A stretch of 43,510 nucleotides of DNA. It comes from Candidatus Poribacteria bacterium. Its GTDB lineage: Bacteria > Poribacteria > WGA-4E > JAJDTR01. The notes beneath the pieces are model-generated. The model was given only the letters and a program-made list of their open reading frames with translations, searched no databases and was not told the origin of the DNA. Positions 17,935-26,483 of the stretch are shown here, piece by piece. A program made the position numbers and the translations under genes. Within the stretch, counting starts at the first letter, position 1. Each line of letters opens with the position of its first letter. The stretch lies in the NCBI GenBank assembly GCA_022827055.1, contig JAJDTR010000120.1, forward strand, positions 1 through 43,510, written 5' to 3'.

Positions 17935-20900
17935 TGATTGTCAGGTTCATCAGGATCAAATGGTGAATCGAATTTTACAGGTATCTTTCCCTCTTCAATT
18001 GATTGGCGAAGTGCCTCTCCATCCTCATAGGTGAGATGAGGTGGATTTTCCATCACCTTGACGATCTGTTGTGCTATCGGATTCTGTTCCGTTTTCGGCT
18101 CCGGTTTTTGCTCTGGTATGGATTCTGTCCAACTGCGAAACTTCTGTAAAGTCGTAGATGACACTCTGAGTGAAGTCGCTTGACATACCGCGAGAAGAAT
18201 CTGGCCAATTTTTTTCTTGCCGGTCTCACTGCTCTTACAGGCTCCTTCTATCTGGGGTACGGTAATCCTGGGAATTTGTAACATCGCTGACAGTTTTATT
18301 TTTTCAAGCCATTGTGCTGAAAGTAGTTCTGCTAAGTCATTCACGACGGAATCCTCCAATGTATTACCAATGAGAGAAGTTGTGATGAATGTGTGTGCGT
18401 CAAAGAGATCATCCGGACTCGTCCGAGTATTGTGAACAATCTTTAATGCTGCGATCAGCCGGTTTTCGTATTTAGCGTCTTTTGTTCTAATCACTACTAA
18501 AGCGTTATTCAAATCTCCCGATAACATGGATTCAATTAAATCAAGAGCAAGAGTGAGGTTTTCTTTTATGGGTAGTTCTGAGGAATTTGCTCTCCATACA
18601 GCCAACATGTCTTGCACATTCTTGTTTGATCGTAGTTGAACAAGAAGCGCCGTCACCAACACAATAACGATGCTCTCAACCGAAGCGACCCTAGATGGAT
18701 CCGCGATAAGTACAGGATTTATCCCTGCTGCTTCAATTCCTTGATTAGTTTGGCTATGCTTCTTTATTGCACCATACACATTTACGAGTTGATGTATACG
18801 TTTTGGCAGATTATCAAAGTTTTTGTTTCTAAAGTCATGTTTTACTTCCAGCTGGCAAAGGAAAAAATTCAATTTTGGATCGGTATCCCGGTCTGGAGTT
18901 TGCCGAGCGCGATCCAAAACTGTTGCCCCATCCCCAAATCTGTATTCAACTTGCGCTAGATGGAACCACGCGTGTCCCATTGGAATATCTGGCCATGACG
19001 AAATTTCTTCGTTTGGTTCCTGATCACTGCAGAAACCTGCTGAAAGTTGTTGGATTTCTGAAGAAGAATATTCACGCCCATGCGCTGTCATCCATTTTAG
19101 TCTTTCCACTAAACGCTTTTTTAGCGTAGAATTCTGGGCATTTCCTATATCTTGAGGGAGCATTTCAAATTCGTTTAATGCCAAATGCAACAACTTTATA
19201 CTCTCCAGCATATTGCCCGCCTTAAACTGTGCAAATCCTGCGTCTGCATACAAGCCGATGTGTCGTTCAGTGTTCTCAATCCTTTGGTTTCTTTTTGCTC
19301 CTTCCTTAAAGAAGGCAGTCGCTTTCTCCCAATCGTTCAAATGTGCGGCACAGATAGCAGCTCGACGATATTCTTCTGGAGGCCCGATGCACAATTTTTC
19401 TGATGATGGGTTCCACGCGGGGAGAATACGATCGTAAACACTGAGCGCTTCTTTGTAACGCTTTTGGCCCAAATATACATTCGCTTGTTCTAGCTCGATT
19501 ACTGGTATTGTCCCCACTTTTGACACAATATCTTGAAGAACTCTATGGGCAGCATCTGGGTTATCTAGGCATTCATAGTGAATAATGGCTTTATCCTTTG
19601 CGGATGCCGCAGCCAGGTGAGGATAACCCCACGCAATGGCTTTTTCAATGACTTTGTCAAATACCTGGAGACATCTGTTCCAATTCGGATTCTCACGGTT
19701 TGCTTCTGACCACCAAACACCATCGATTAAAAGCCGGGAGTCAATCGTGTCATCCTCAAAATCAGCCAATAACAGAGTCCGAGTCTTCGACGGGAGTTCA
19801 TCCAGCGCATCAATGAGATCGCTGAGGAATGGTGCGTAAATAGGACGACGCGCCACAACAAAACTAAATAGAAAACTGTAATAGTTGGCTGTGTCAGTTT
19901 CATGTTCTTCCAATTGTTCCATGAGATCGCCATGATACATTTCTTGGACCGCTTCATTATTGTCTGTGATATCTACGATTTCTTTGAGATAACCTATCAT
20001 TTGCTTAGCTGGAAGTAATACTTGATAATATCTCAGTGCCTGTGTCGCCAGCATTAAGCGGTTCAACAGATATAATTGGCGCGGTTCGTGTGGCGTGGTT
20101 TCTTTATCCCAAATTTCAAGAATCTTCGGTGCACGTTCTGGTTCTACCTCTACCGCAATACGATATTGCAATGAGCGGAACAGATGCTTTATAAGGGCGT
20201 CCCTAGGAAAGAATTTCTCAGGAATATCGGGTTTAGCGAGTATCAGCCACGAGAATTCTTGACTGAGTTCTTTCCAGTTGTCCTCTGGAGCAGTCATCAA
20301 TGAATTGATCACGGCAATAAAACCTATCTCGTTTTGTCCAACCATACTATGAAATAGCACAGCCTGCGCCTCCATTTGGGTCAGATTCCTTGTTTGGAGA
20401 ATGGCATTTGCAATCTGAGCGTGAAGTTGTTTTATCTTTTCCTTGGGCCAAACTTCCTTGGCTGCATTGGTCAATAAAGGTGAGATAGTATAGTAGGATT
20501 CATTAAATCGATCTATCCAAGGACCGACCAATTGACTAAAGATATCTCCTGCATAAGGTACAGATTCCGGTATGTCGCCGATGTTGAGTGCATAATCTCT
20601 CCTAAATCCAGTAGACACCAAACTCAGCCTATAGAGGAATTCCCGATAATCGTCTGGTAATGCCATGAGCAATTGTCGTGCCGCCCCCCGTTCTTCTCCC
20701 ACCTCTTCGGGTGGTTTCACGAAATCCTCAATTGTATCTGGCTGCGGCCAGCCTTCCTCGCGCAATTGAGCGAGTCGAGCGTGTACAAGCCTCGGATGGC
20801 CACTTGTATGCAATTGAACCAATTCTGCGCAATTTTTTGCGTCATCGGCGGGGCAGCCCAACTGTTCTGCAAATTGCTCAATTTCAGATTTGGTAAAGTC

Positions 20901-22214
20901 GGGAACCTGCACGACGGTGGACGATGATACACCGAGTTGGCGGATGAAGTTATTGGGTGGATTATGTTGGCTTGTAATCAGCAGTTTTGCACCACTTTCC
21001 AATACCCTATAAACCACAACTCCCAACATTTCTTCATACTCCTGCAATCGATCAGGCCGCAAGTTGAGATCGTCAAGCACGACGTTAGACTGTGAAGATT
21101 GACTACTTATTTCAATAGAAAGTTGCCGTAGAAGTTGAACAATCTGAGATGGTTCTTTCTTTGTGAAACTCTGCCAAATCCATGAGTCGCTTGTATCCCG
21201 CGCGGTCAAGTTTGCAAGTGTTGTTTTGCCCCTTCCTGTCCCTCCATGAATGACAACTATACCCGCTGATTGAAGTTTAGCTTGGATGTTTGTAAATAGG
21301 TTTGTTCTTGGAGTAAAATCAGGAAAAAGTGGTGGTATTGTGTACAGTATAGAAGAATGCGATTGAATTGAAATATCCGATGAGCCACCGAGGAATTCCA
21401 CACTGGCAGCGCCCATAGCTGTAGCCTTTGACTCAAGCATTGCCCATTGCTGCAAACGCTGATTTGTAACCGTTTGCGTTGTTGCCTTTTCCAAAATCCT
21501 CAGAAAGCCTGCTTTCGTGAGTTCGCGGCGTTCCTTTAAAGTCGCAACCCTCCACGCCTCTTCAATTAGAGGCGCCGCAACTTTTTCGGCCTCAGAAGCA
21601 AATAATGTCAGTTCAGACCCATGAACAACCAATTTGTCTTTTATGGATTGCTCAACAAAACTGGCGGGTTTACTGCCCGTTTCCCAAGAAATTGGTTTAA
21701 TGAGTTGCTCATATATCTCTTGCGGTTCTGCTTGGTTGAGGAAATCCTTTACACCCTCCGATATCTTTCCTTCATTTTGTAAAAAGCCGGAGATTCTTTT
21801 GATATTCTCTTCGTCTCCTGAACAACGGCTCCACGACTGAAGTCCCGGCCGGTTCTTTCCAAATGGGGCGCCTTGCTCTACACCTATCTCGGAGCGCGTA
21901 AGAAAACGGAATCTCACGCTCCGGTCGGGATTGCTCGTCCGCAATTCCCAGTAGTGGTTGATTGCGTCATTCACGTCTTGAGACCTGAGCGTGATCCTGT
22001 GTCGCGTGTCTTTGACTTGCACCGCTGTCGCAGTGTCCCCCGAATTTTTCTCGAAGTCTTCTGCACATTCCAGATAGAGAATCTCAGTGCCCTCAAGATC
22101 TAACCATGCATCCACGCTGTGCAGGATCTGATAGCGATACCCTCTTAGTTGATCATGAGCTTGACGTTTGGGGTCTGCCTTTAAGCCTGGTTTTTTCCTC
22201 TTTTTCTTTGCCAT
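17931..22214 (-). CDS. STAND NTPase with N-terminal Cap4-like nuclease and TPR-like C-terminus (Avs-like defence protein)
   Basis: From the ATG at 22214, with GGAG seven bases ahead (a GTG at 22229 is less likely), the protein has 1,427 residues. Residues ~18-110 look like a DUF4297/Cap4-type nuclease: RGYRYQ, then LECAEDFE (Glu49, Asp53) and AVQVKD (Gln66-x-Lys68), a PD-(D/E)xK variant. A P-loop NTPase follows: Walker A GGTGRGKTT (324-332), Walker B NVVLDDL (~377-383), a LLITSQ sensor segment and a GHPRLV motif. The rest is helical with TPR-like units (YLGQKRYKEALSVYDRIL). This order matches antiviral STAND proteins, where the C-terminal repeats sense phage proteins and oligomerisation fires the nuclease. 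The last ~40 residues resemble a VapB antitoxin tail, and the stop overlaps the PIN start. Confidence 0.85.
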   Translation of the reverse strand: MAKKKRKKPGLKADPKRQAHDQLRGYRYQILHSVDAWLDLEGTEILYLECAEDFEKNSGDTATAVQVKDTRHRITLRSQDVNDAINHYWELRTSNPDRSVRFRFLTRSEIGVEQGAPFGKNRPGLQSWSRCSGDEENIKRISGFLQNEGKISEGVKDFLNQAEPQEIYEQLIKPISWETGSKPASFVEQSIKDKLVVHGSELTLFASEAEKVAAPLIEEAWRVATLKERRELTKAGFLRILEKATTQTVTNQRLQQWAMLESKATAMGAASVEFLGGSSDISIQSHSSILYTIPPLFPDFTPRTNLFTNIQAKLQSAGIVVIHGGTGRGKTTLANLTARDTSDSWIWQSFTKKEPSQIVQLLRQLSIEISSQSSQSNVVLDDLNLRPDRLQEYEEMLGVVVYRVLESGAKLLITSQHNPPNNFIRQLGVSSSTVVQVPDFTKSEIEQFAEQLGCPADDAKNCAELVQLHTSGHPRLVHARLAQLREEGWPQPDTIEDFVKPPEEVGEERGAARQLLMALPDDYREFLYRLSLVSTGFRRDYALNIGDIPESVPYAGDIFSQLVGPWIDRFNESYYTISPLLTNAAKEVWPKEKIKQLHAQIANAILQTRNLTQMEAQAVLFHSMVGQNEIGFIAVINSLMTAPEDNWKELSQEFSWLILAKPDIPEKFFPRDALIKHLFRSLQYRIAVEVEPERAPKILEIWDKETTPHEPRQLYLLNRLMLATQALRYYQVLLPAKQMIGYLKEIVDITDNNEAVQEMYHGDLMEQLEEHETDTANYYSFLFSFVVARRPIYAPFLSDLIDALDELPSKTRTLLLADFEDDTIDSRLLIDGVWWSEANRENPNWNRCLQVFDKVIEKAIAWGYPHLAAASAKDKAIIHYECLDNPDAAHRVLQDIVSKVGTIPVIELEQANVYLGQKRYKEALSVYDRILPAWNPSSEKLCIGPPEEYRRAAICAAHLNDWEKATAFFKEGAKRNQRIENTERHIGLYADAGFAQFKAGNMLESIKLLHLALNEFEMLPQDIGNAQNSTLKKRLVERLKWMTAHGREYSSSEIQQLSAGFCSDQEPNEEISSWPDIPMGHAWFHLAQVEYRFGDGATVLDRARQTPDRDTDPKLNFFLCQLEVKHDFRNKNFDNLPKRIHQLVNVYGAIKKHSQTNQGIEAAGINPVLIADPSRVASVESIVIVLVTALLVQLRSNKNVQDMLAVWRANSSELPIKENLTLALDLIESMLSGDLNNALVVIRTKDAKYENRLIAALKIVHNTRTSPDDLFDAHTFITTSLIGNTLEDSVVNDLAELLSAQWLEKIKLSAMLQIPRITVPQIEGACKSSETGKKKIGQILLAVCQATSLRVSSTTLQKFRSWTESIPEQKPEPKTEQNPIAQQIVKVMENPPHLTYEDGEALRQSIEEGKIPVKFDSPFDPDEPDNQ
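17934..18053 (-). other. VapB-like antitoxin tail fused to the STAND protein
   Basis: The final 40 codons encode an acidic tail with LTYEDGEALRQSIEEGK and then FDSPFDPDEPD. This resembles the end of small VapB-type antitoxins, which wrap the PIN active site. An in-frame ATG at 18053-18051 could start a separate 40-residue product, but AAGG stands only two bases ahead, so independent initiation looks poor. The assignment is by pattern only. Confidence 0.4.
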
Positions 22215-22292
22215 TTCTTTCTCCAACACCGACAGACCATCAAATCAGCAGTTTTGTGAACGGGGTCTTGTTCAAATTAAAAGTATGCGCAT

Positions 22293-22386
22293 GAAACCGA
22301 GTTTTTTCCGACGCAGATACGTGTGTTTGACACGAATCGCCGCTATCCTTCAATAGGTTTAGAAAACCCGAACCAAAAACTCGGTT
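22293..22386. repeat. Inverted-repeat element upstream of the STAND gene
   Basis: GAAACCGAGTTTTT (22293-22306) and its exact inverse complement (22373-22386) enclose 66 bases. The element lies in the 260-base gap between mod and the STAND gene. Perfect 14-base arms of this kind are typical of short non-autonomous repeats; it could also cap the mod transcript. Confidence 0.6.
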
Positions 22387-22474
22387 TCTTTGGAAGCGGT
22401 AGCAACTTGCGTTATTTTACAACATCTTCAGTAGCGACTGCACATGAAGTACCGCGACGATTCCATATCCTTGT

Positions 22475-24160
22475 CTATCTTTCCTGCAAGGCATGAGGCA
22501 GTTGGCAGAAAGTTATTCTCATCCTCGTGAGGTCGCGCTGGCTGATGTATTTCCCCGCCGCGTAAACGATTGCCTTTTTGCCATTCTGACAACTGGCGTC
22601 CCGGATGCGTTCCGCCCGATCGAGGGTGAGCATCGCGTCGCTGCTCCGTAAGTATTCAAGATGTGGTTCGTAGAGTAGATAGTAGTCCACTTGATCACCG
22701 CTATGAAATAGACCGTCGCTGTTTTTTTGCCCCAATTCGCTGGCGTCATGTGTCGCTCCGGAGGTCGTGTACAACAAATAGGCGGCGAGTGTTTCATACG
22801 ATGGGAGCGCATCCCCGGTGAGCATTCCCTCTATTTCAAGCGGTTTACCCAAGGCGCAGTATGTGAACGATCCGCCCAATCCTTCGCGCAGTGAAGCATC
22901 GCGGGCGTTGGGGACGCCGTTGATGACTCGACGAACCCGTTCGGCAGTGATGGTGTCTGCATAATCTTCACATTCCACAAGGATAAATTTCCGATTGCCG
23001 CCATCTTCTTTATTTAGTGCAAGGACAGCGTGCCCCGTCGTCCCACTGCCAGCGAAGGAATCGAGAACGATGTCGTGGGAACCTACGTTTGCGAATTTCA
23101 ATAAGTCCGCTACAAATGGTACGGCTTTAGGAAAGTCGAAAACTCGCTGACCGCCAAAAATCGTTTTCAGCATATTGGTACCGCTTGGTGTTGAATATTG
23201 AGGTTTGTACCAAAGAGACCTCGGTTTTTTCGCCAAATTGTCTCCGATGTTAGGACGCATTTTTGTAACAAGTGAGAAACCACCGTTGCTCCGAGGTTTG
23301 ACTATAATCTCGGTAATGTTGTTGGCAAAACGCTCTCGTGACCACATCCATCGTCCTTCGGATCCATCGCTATGAATAGGTAATAGTTCTGTGTCATTCG
23401 GTGAAAGGCGATTTAAACTAACCGATTCGTCAGTACCTATGAACACAGGGAAGTACATATTGGGCCGGTCATCTCGATGTCCTCCTTCCCCACGTTTCAA
23501 TAGTTCACTACCTTCTCGATAATATCCTATGTCGTCTTGGTCCCATTCGGACGATGGGTCTTCATCAGTTGGTATTGGTGCAAACTTGACTTCTTCAACG
23601 TTCTTAACGAATACATGCACATACTCAGTCACTTGGCTTAACCATTTTCCAGGATAGGCGCCAAGATTTTGTATGAATGTCAGAGTTGCTATGAAATTTT
23701 GCTCTCCAAATATTTCTTCCAATAGCCCCAAGAACCGCCATTGTTCGTGGTCGTCAATGGAAACGAAAATCACACCGTCATCCGCCAGTAATTCCCGTAA
23801 TAAGTGCAACCTTGGCCACATCATGCAGAGCCACTTGTCGTGCCGTTCTAAGTCTTCGCCATCAACCGGACTATTTTGGGCGAACCAAGCTTGCATTAGC
23901 GGGTTATTCACACGGTCATTGTACACCCAGGCTTGACTGCCTGTGTTGTAAGGTGGATCGATGTAGATGCACTTGACACGGTTCGCGTAGCGTGGCAACA
24001 ACGCTTTGAGAGCATGCAGATTATCACCATGAATGATAAGATTGTCATCGGCACCAGACGGATTGCACGAGCGACTTGCGTCCGGTTCAAGCGGCCGGTA
24101 GGGAACCGTCAGATGGTGGGCATAGATGTGTTGTTTCCCTTTGAAATCTAGTGTCGGCAT
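22475..24160 (-). CDS. Type III-like adenine-specific DNA methyltransferase (Mod)
   Basis: A beta-class N6-adenine or N4-cytosine methyltransferase of 561 residues that would mark host DNA. Motif IV DPPY is at 68-71 after LIIHGDNLHALKALLP, and the SAM-binding motif I (DSFAGSGTTGHAVL) is at 367-380; this IV-before-I order defines the beta class. The middle (160-340) is the likely target-recognition region. It lies 38 bases after the TIR-like gene on the same strand and should pair with the Res-like protein at 14831-17368. Confidence 0.9.
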   Translation of the reverse strand: MPTLDFKGKQHIYAHHLTVPYRPLEPDASRSCNPSGADDNLIIHGDNLHALKALLPRYANRVKCIYIDPPYNTGSQAWVYNDRVNNPLMQAWFAQNSPVDGEDLERHDKWLCMMWPRLHLLRELLADDGVIFVSIDDHEQWRFLGLLEEIFGEQNFIATLTFIQNLGAYPGKWLSQVTEYVHVFVKNVEEVKFAPIPTDEDPSSEWDQDDIGYYREGSELLKRGEGGHRDDRPNMYFPVFIGTDESVSLNRLSPNDTELLPIHSDGSEGRWMWSRERFANNITEIIVKPRSNGGFSLVTKMRPNIGDNLAKKPRSLWYKPQYSTPSGTNMLKTIFGGQRVFDFPKAVPFVADLLKFANVGSHDIVLDSFAGSGTTGHAVLALNKEDGGNRKFILVECEDYADTITAERVRRVINGVPNARDASLREGLGGSFTYCALGKPLEIEGMLTGDALPSYETLAAYLLYTTSGATHDASELGQKNSDGLFHSGDQVDYYLLYEPHLEYLRSSDAMLTLDRAERIRDASCQNGKKAIVYAAGKYISQRDLTRMRITFCQLPHALQER

Positions 24161-24198
24161 GTTTAAGCTCCTCTTCCGATGCTAAATGATAATCTGTC

Positions 24199-25041
24199 CT
24201 ATGCAAGTTTGTTCAGATCAATTGGCAGCCCGGTCTGCTTCATTTCTTTAGCTAACTTCAATTGCCACTCGGCGGGATTATTCATGGGCACATAGGCTAT
24301 ACCATGGATATCTGAAGGTAGTTCCACGTTTCCTCTGTAGAGTACACATACTCGGTTTCGTCCGAGTTGTCCCATGAAATAACCGAGTTCCAAGATAACG
24401 TTCTGGCGGGCTCTAGGTTTGAGGTCGTTGGCGTTGTCTTTTGCGGCACCAACGTCGTCGGGCGTCAGTAAAATTATAGCATAACCCGCCTCCCCAGCAT
24501 GCGCTTCAAATTTTTCAATAATTGTTTGTCCTTCATTTGCCTTCTCGTCAAGTATGATCGGATTTAAGTCAAACCTCTTGACAAAATCCGCTATGGCGAG
24601 TTTGGCAGCCTCATCATGCCCATGGACGACAAAAACAGCGTTACCGTGCATGAGTTTAGATCTATCTATGTGTGCATCGTATAGTTCAATTCTGCCAAGG
24701 ATTCCTTTTAAGTTGCTAATGCGCCCGGCTAAGTTCTTGGTATATTCCATTACTTCAGCTTTTAGAGGATCAATTAATCGATACGTAATCTGAAGGTTCT
24801 TTTCCTCTTCAAAATTAAGGCTGTGTTCGTAATCGTGTTCCGGTGCTGGGGAAAATAAAATTGCCAATAAATCCTTATTGTATCTTGACCAATTATCGGA
24901 TTCCATAGTTGCCTTGACTAATTCACCATGCGTGTTGATTTGCCGACTAGAGAGTTGCTCACCCTTATCAATTTGTGCTTCAATTTTCTTGCGTGCCTCT
25001 TCTTTACTCACACGTAACTTTGGTATGTTCTGTTCTGTCAT
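24199..25041 (-). CDS. TIR-like nucleotide-binding protein (PF10137-type)
   Basis: The product has 280 residues. The N-terminal ~130 are mostly helical and charged. The C-terminal part (about 134-260) is a TIR-like domain with AVFVVHGHDE, a LLTPDDVGA strand-loop and RQNVILELGYFMG, whose Glu218 corresponds to the catalytic Glu of NAD-cleaving TIR domains. Related domains are effectors in CBASS (Cap12) and Pycsar systems. No cyclase is nearby; here it is the gene before mod. AAGGAGG is well placed ahead of the ATG. It may add NAD depletion to the restriction locus or form an independent defence unit. Confidence 0.85.
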   Translation of the reverse strand: MTEQNIPKLRVSKEEARKKIEAQIDKGEQLSSRQINTHGELVKATMESDNWSRYNKDLLAILFSPAPEHDYEHSLNFEEEKNLQITYRLIDPLKAEVMEYTKNLAGRISNLKGILGRIELYDAHIDRSKLMHGNAVFVVHGHDEAAKLAIADFVKRFDLNPIILDEKANEGQTIIEKFEAHAGEAGYAIILLTPDDVGAAKDNANDLKPRARQNVILELGYFMGQLGRNRVCVLYRGNVELPSDIHGIAYVPMNNPAEWQLKLAKEMKQTGLPIDLNKLA

Positions 25042-25066
25042 AATGTTTCCTCCTTTCTTGCGCCAT

Positions 25067-25082
25067 CCCGACGTAAGTCGGG
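25067..25082. other. Small perfect hairpin upstream of the TIR-like gene
   Basis: CCCGAC and GTCGGG form a six-base stem around a four-base loop in the 65-base gap between the methyltransferase stop and the TIR-like start. No T-run follows, so it is either a weak terminator or an operator-like palindrome. Confidence 0.35.
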
Positions 25083-25106
25083 TTGACGAGTAGTCTTAAT
25101 TCAGCG

Positions 25107-26249
25107 TCAAGGCGTTGAACATTTCCTCAGTTCATAAACCATAATGTGCTCCCATTTCCGCTTCGATCTATGTGTTGCTACGCGTTTGGTGTGCCGGCTC
25201 TCCACGCCAAATCCAGCGTCACTAATGATGCTCTCCAGATTTTGGAGGGCGTTGGTACCGGAGGCGTCCGCATACCCAAGCAGGATCCGCCCACTAGGTT
25301 TTAGATAATCGGGAACCTCGTCAAAGAACCGACCTACAATGCCCTGTCCTTCGTCATGAATGGCGAGTTCCGCACGATTACGCGCCCGTGAAACCACCCA
25401 CGGGGCGTTGAAAATAATCAGATCGAATCGATGTCCATCTGGCACCGCTTCAAAAAGGTCCGCCGCCGGCAGCAACTGAATTAATCCCGTGTGGTTTGAG
25501 CTACGTGTCACGTTATATCGGGTCGTCGCAACCGCTTCCGGCAAGAGATCCGACGCACGAATCTTTGCTTCCAAATCCCCCAATTCCTGCACTGCCAATA
25601 GCGTCAAACACCCGCTCCCACATCCCACCTCTAGCACTTCCGCCCGTTGTGGTAGATGCCTCTTGATCGCCCGGAGTCCATCTTGAAAACACGCAATTGT
25701 CTCCTGTGAACGCGGCGGAAGCACATTCTCGAAAGCGACCAACGACGTGCAGAGTGCCGGTATCGGGTACACTTGAGTAAGTGCCGTCTTGAGTTTCTGA
25801 ACGGTTGCAATCGGTAGTAGAAATGGACATCCCTCGTTTGCGTCCGGATTTTCCCCGACCAACTCAAGCAAATACGGCAGATTCGGAGGCGGATCGATTT
25901 GCAGTTTGCCCGCACCATCCGCATAACACATTAGGATCGCCGAAGCGCTTTCCTTGGGGTTTGCGCGTTTGTCGCGCCGGTTGAAATCTCGTCGGCGTTT
26001 CGTTCTTTCTATGCGTGGTGCGAGTTCCTTCTTTTTCCGTTCTGCATAGTCCAGAACCTCCACAATCCGATCCCATTGACCAGACAGCACAGCTACGCCG
26101 CCGCGCCGGAGGTGCTTGAAGATGCGATCGAGTTGCCCGAGATTTCCATCTGTGAAATGTCTAAGGGGGATATCGTCAGAGGCGAGTTCTCTGAATTGCG
26201 CTGGAATAAAAACTTCCCCTACGTCGCTGAGTGGGTGAAAGGCGTGCAT
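25107..26249 (-). CDS. Class I SAM-dependent methyltransferase (PrmC/RsmC-like fold)
   Basis: The 380-residue protein has a ~190-residue N-terminal part with a basic stretch (ERTKRRRDFNRRDKR) and a C-terminal Rossmann methyltransferase. SAM motifs are VLEVGCGSGCLTLL, then IRASDLLPEA; motif IV is FNAPW, a variant of the NPPY motif that PrmC, RsmC and related N-methyltransferases use to bind a planar nitrogen. The likely target is RNA or a protein glutamine, not known. It is read in the same direction as the defence island just downstream, but a hairpin separates them and no motif ties it to defence. No good ribosome-binding site precedes the chosen ATG. Confidence 0.75.
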   Translation of the reverse strand: MHAFHPLSDVGEVFIPAQFRELASDDIPLRHFTDGNLGQLDRIFKHLRRGGVAVLSGQWDRIVEVLDYAERKKKELAPRIERTKRRRDFNRRDKRANPKESASAILMCYADGAGKLQIDPPPNLPYLLELVGENPDANEGCPFLLPIATVQKLKTALTQVYPIPALCTSLVAFENVLPPRSQETIACFQDGLRAIKRHLPQRAEVLEVGCGSGCLTLLAVQELGDLEAKIRASDLLPEAVATTRYNVTRSSNHTGLIQLLPAADLFEAVPDGHRFDLIIFNAPWVVSRARNRAELAIHDEGQGIVGRFFDEVPDYLKPSGRILLGYADASGTNALQNLESIISDAGFGVESRHTKRVATHRSKRKWEHIMVYELRKCSTP

Positions 26250-26483
26250 CGGCTAGGTGTTTCTGGATTGGTTCGAAATCAGACGATTGGACTTGTCTGA
26301 GAATCAGGGGTGTCTTACAACCCTAGTTTCCTTCCCATACCAATTCGTAATCCATGTGTTACGAGAACTTGGGGTTCGTAGTTGCGCCATTCATTGAAGA
26401 TCTCTATCGCGGTCGCTACCCGCTTCCTTGATCGTCTCGAATCGGCTGTATCATTTAGATTATAAAATCGTATCACGTTACTC

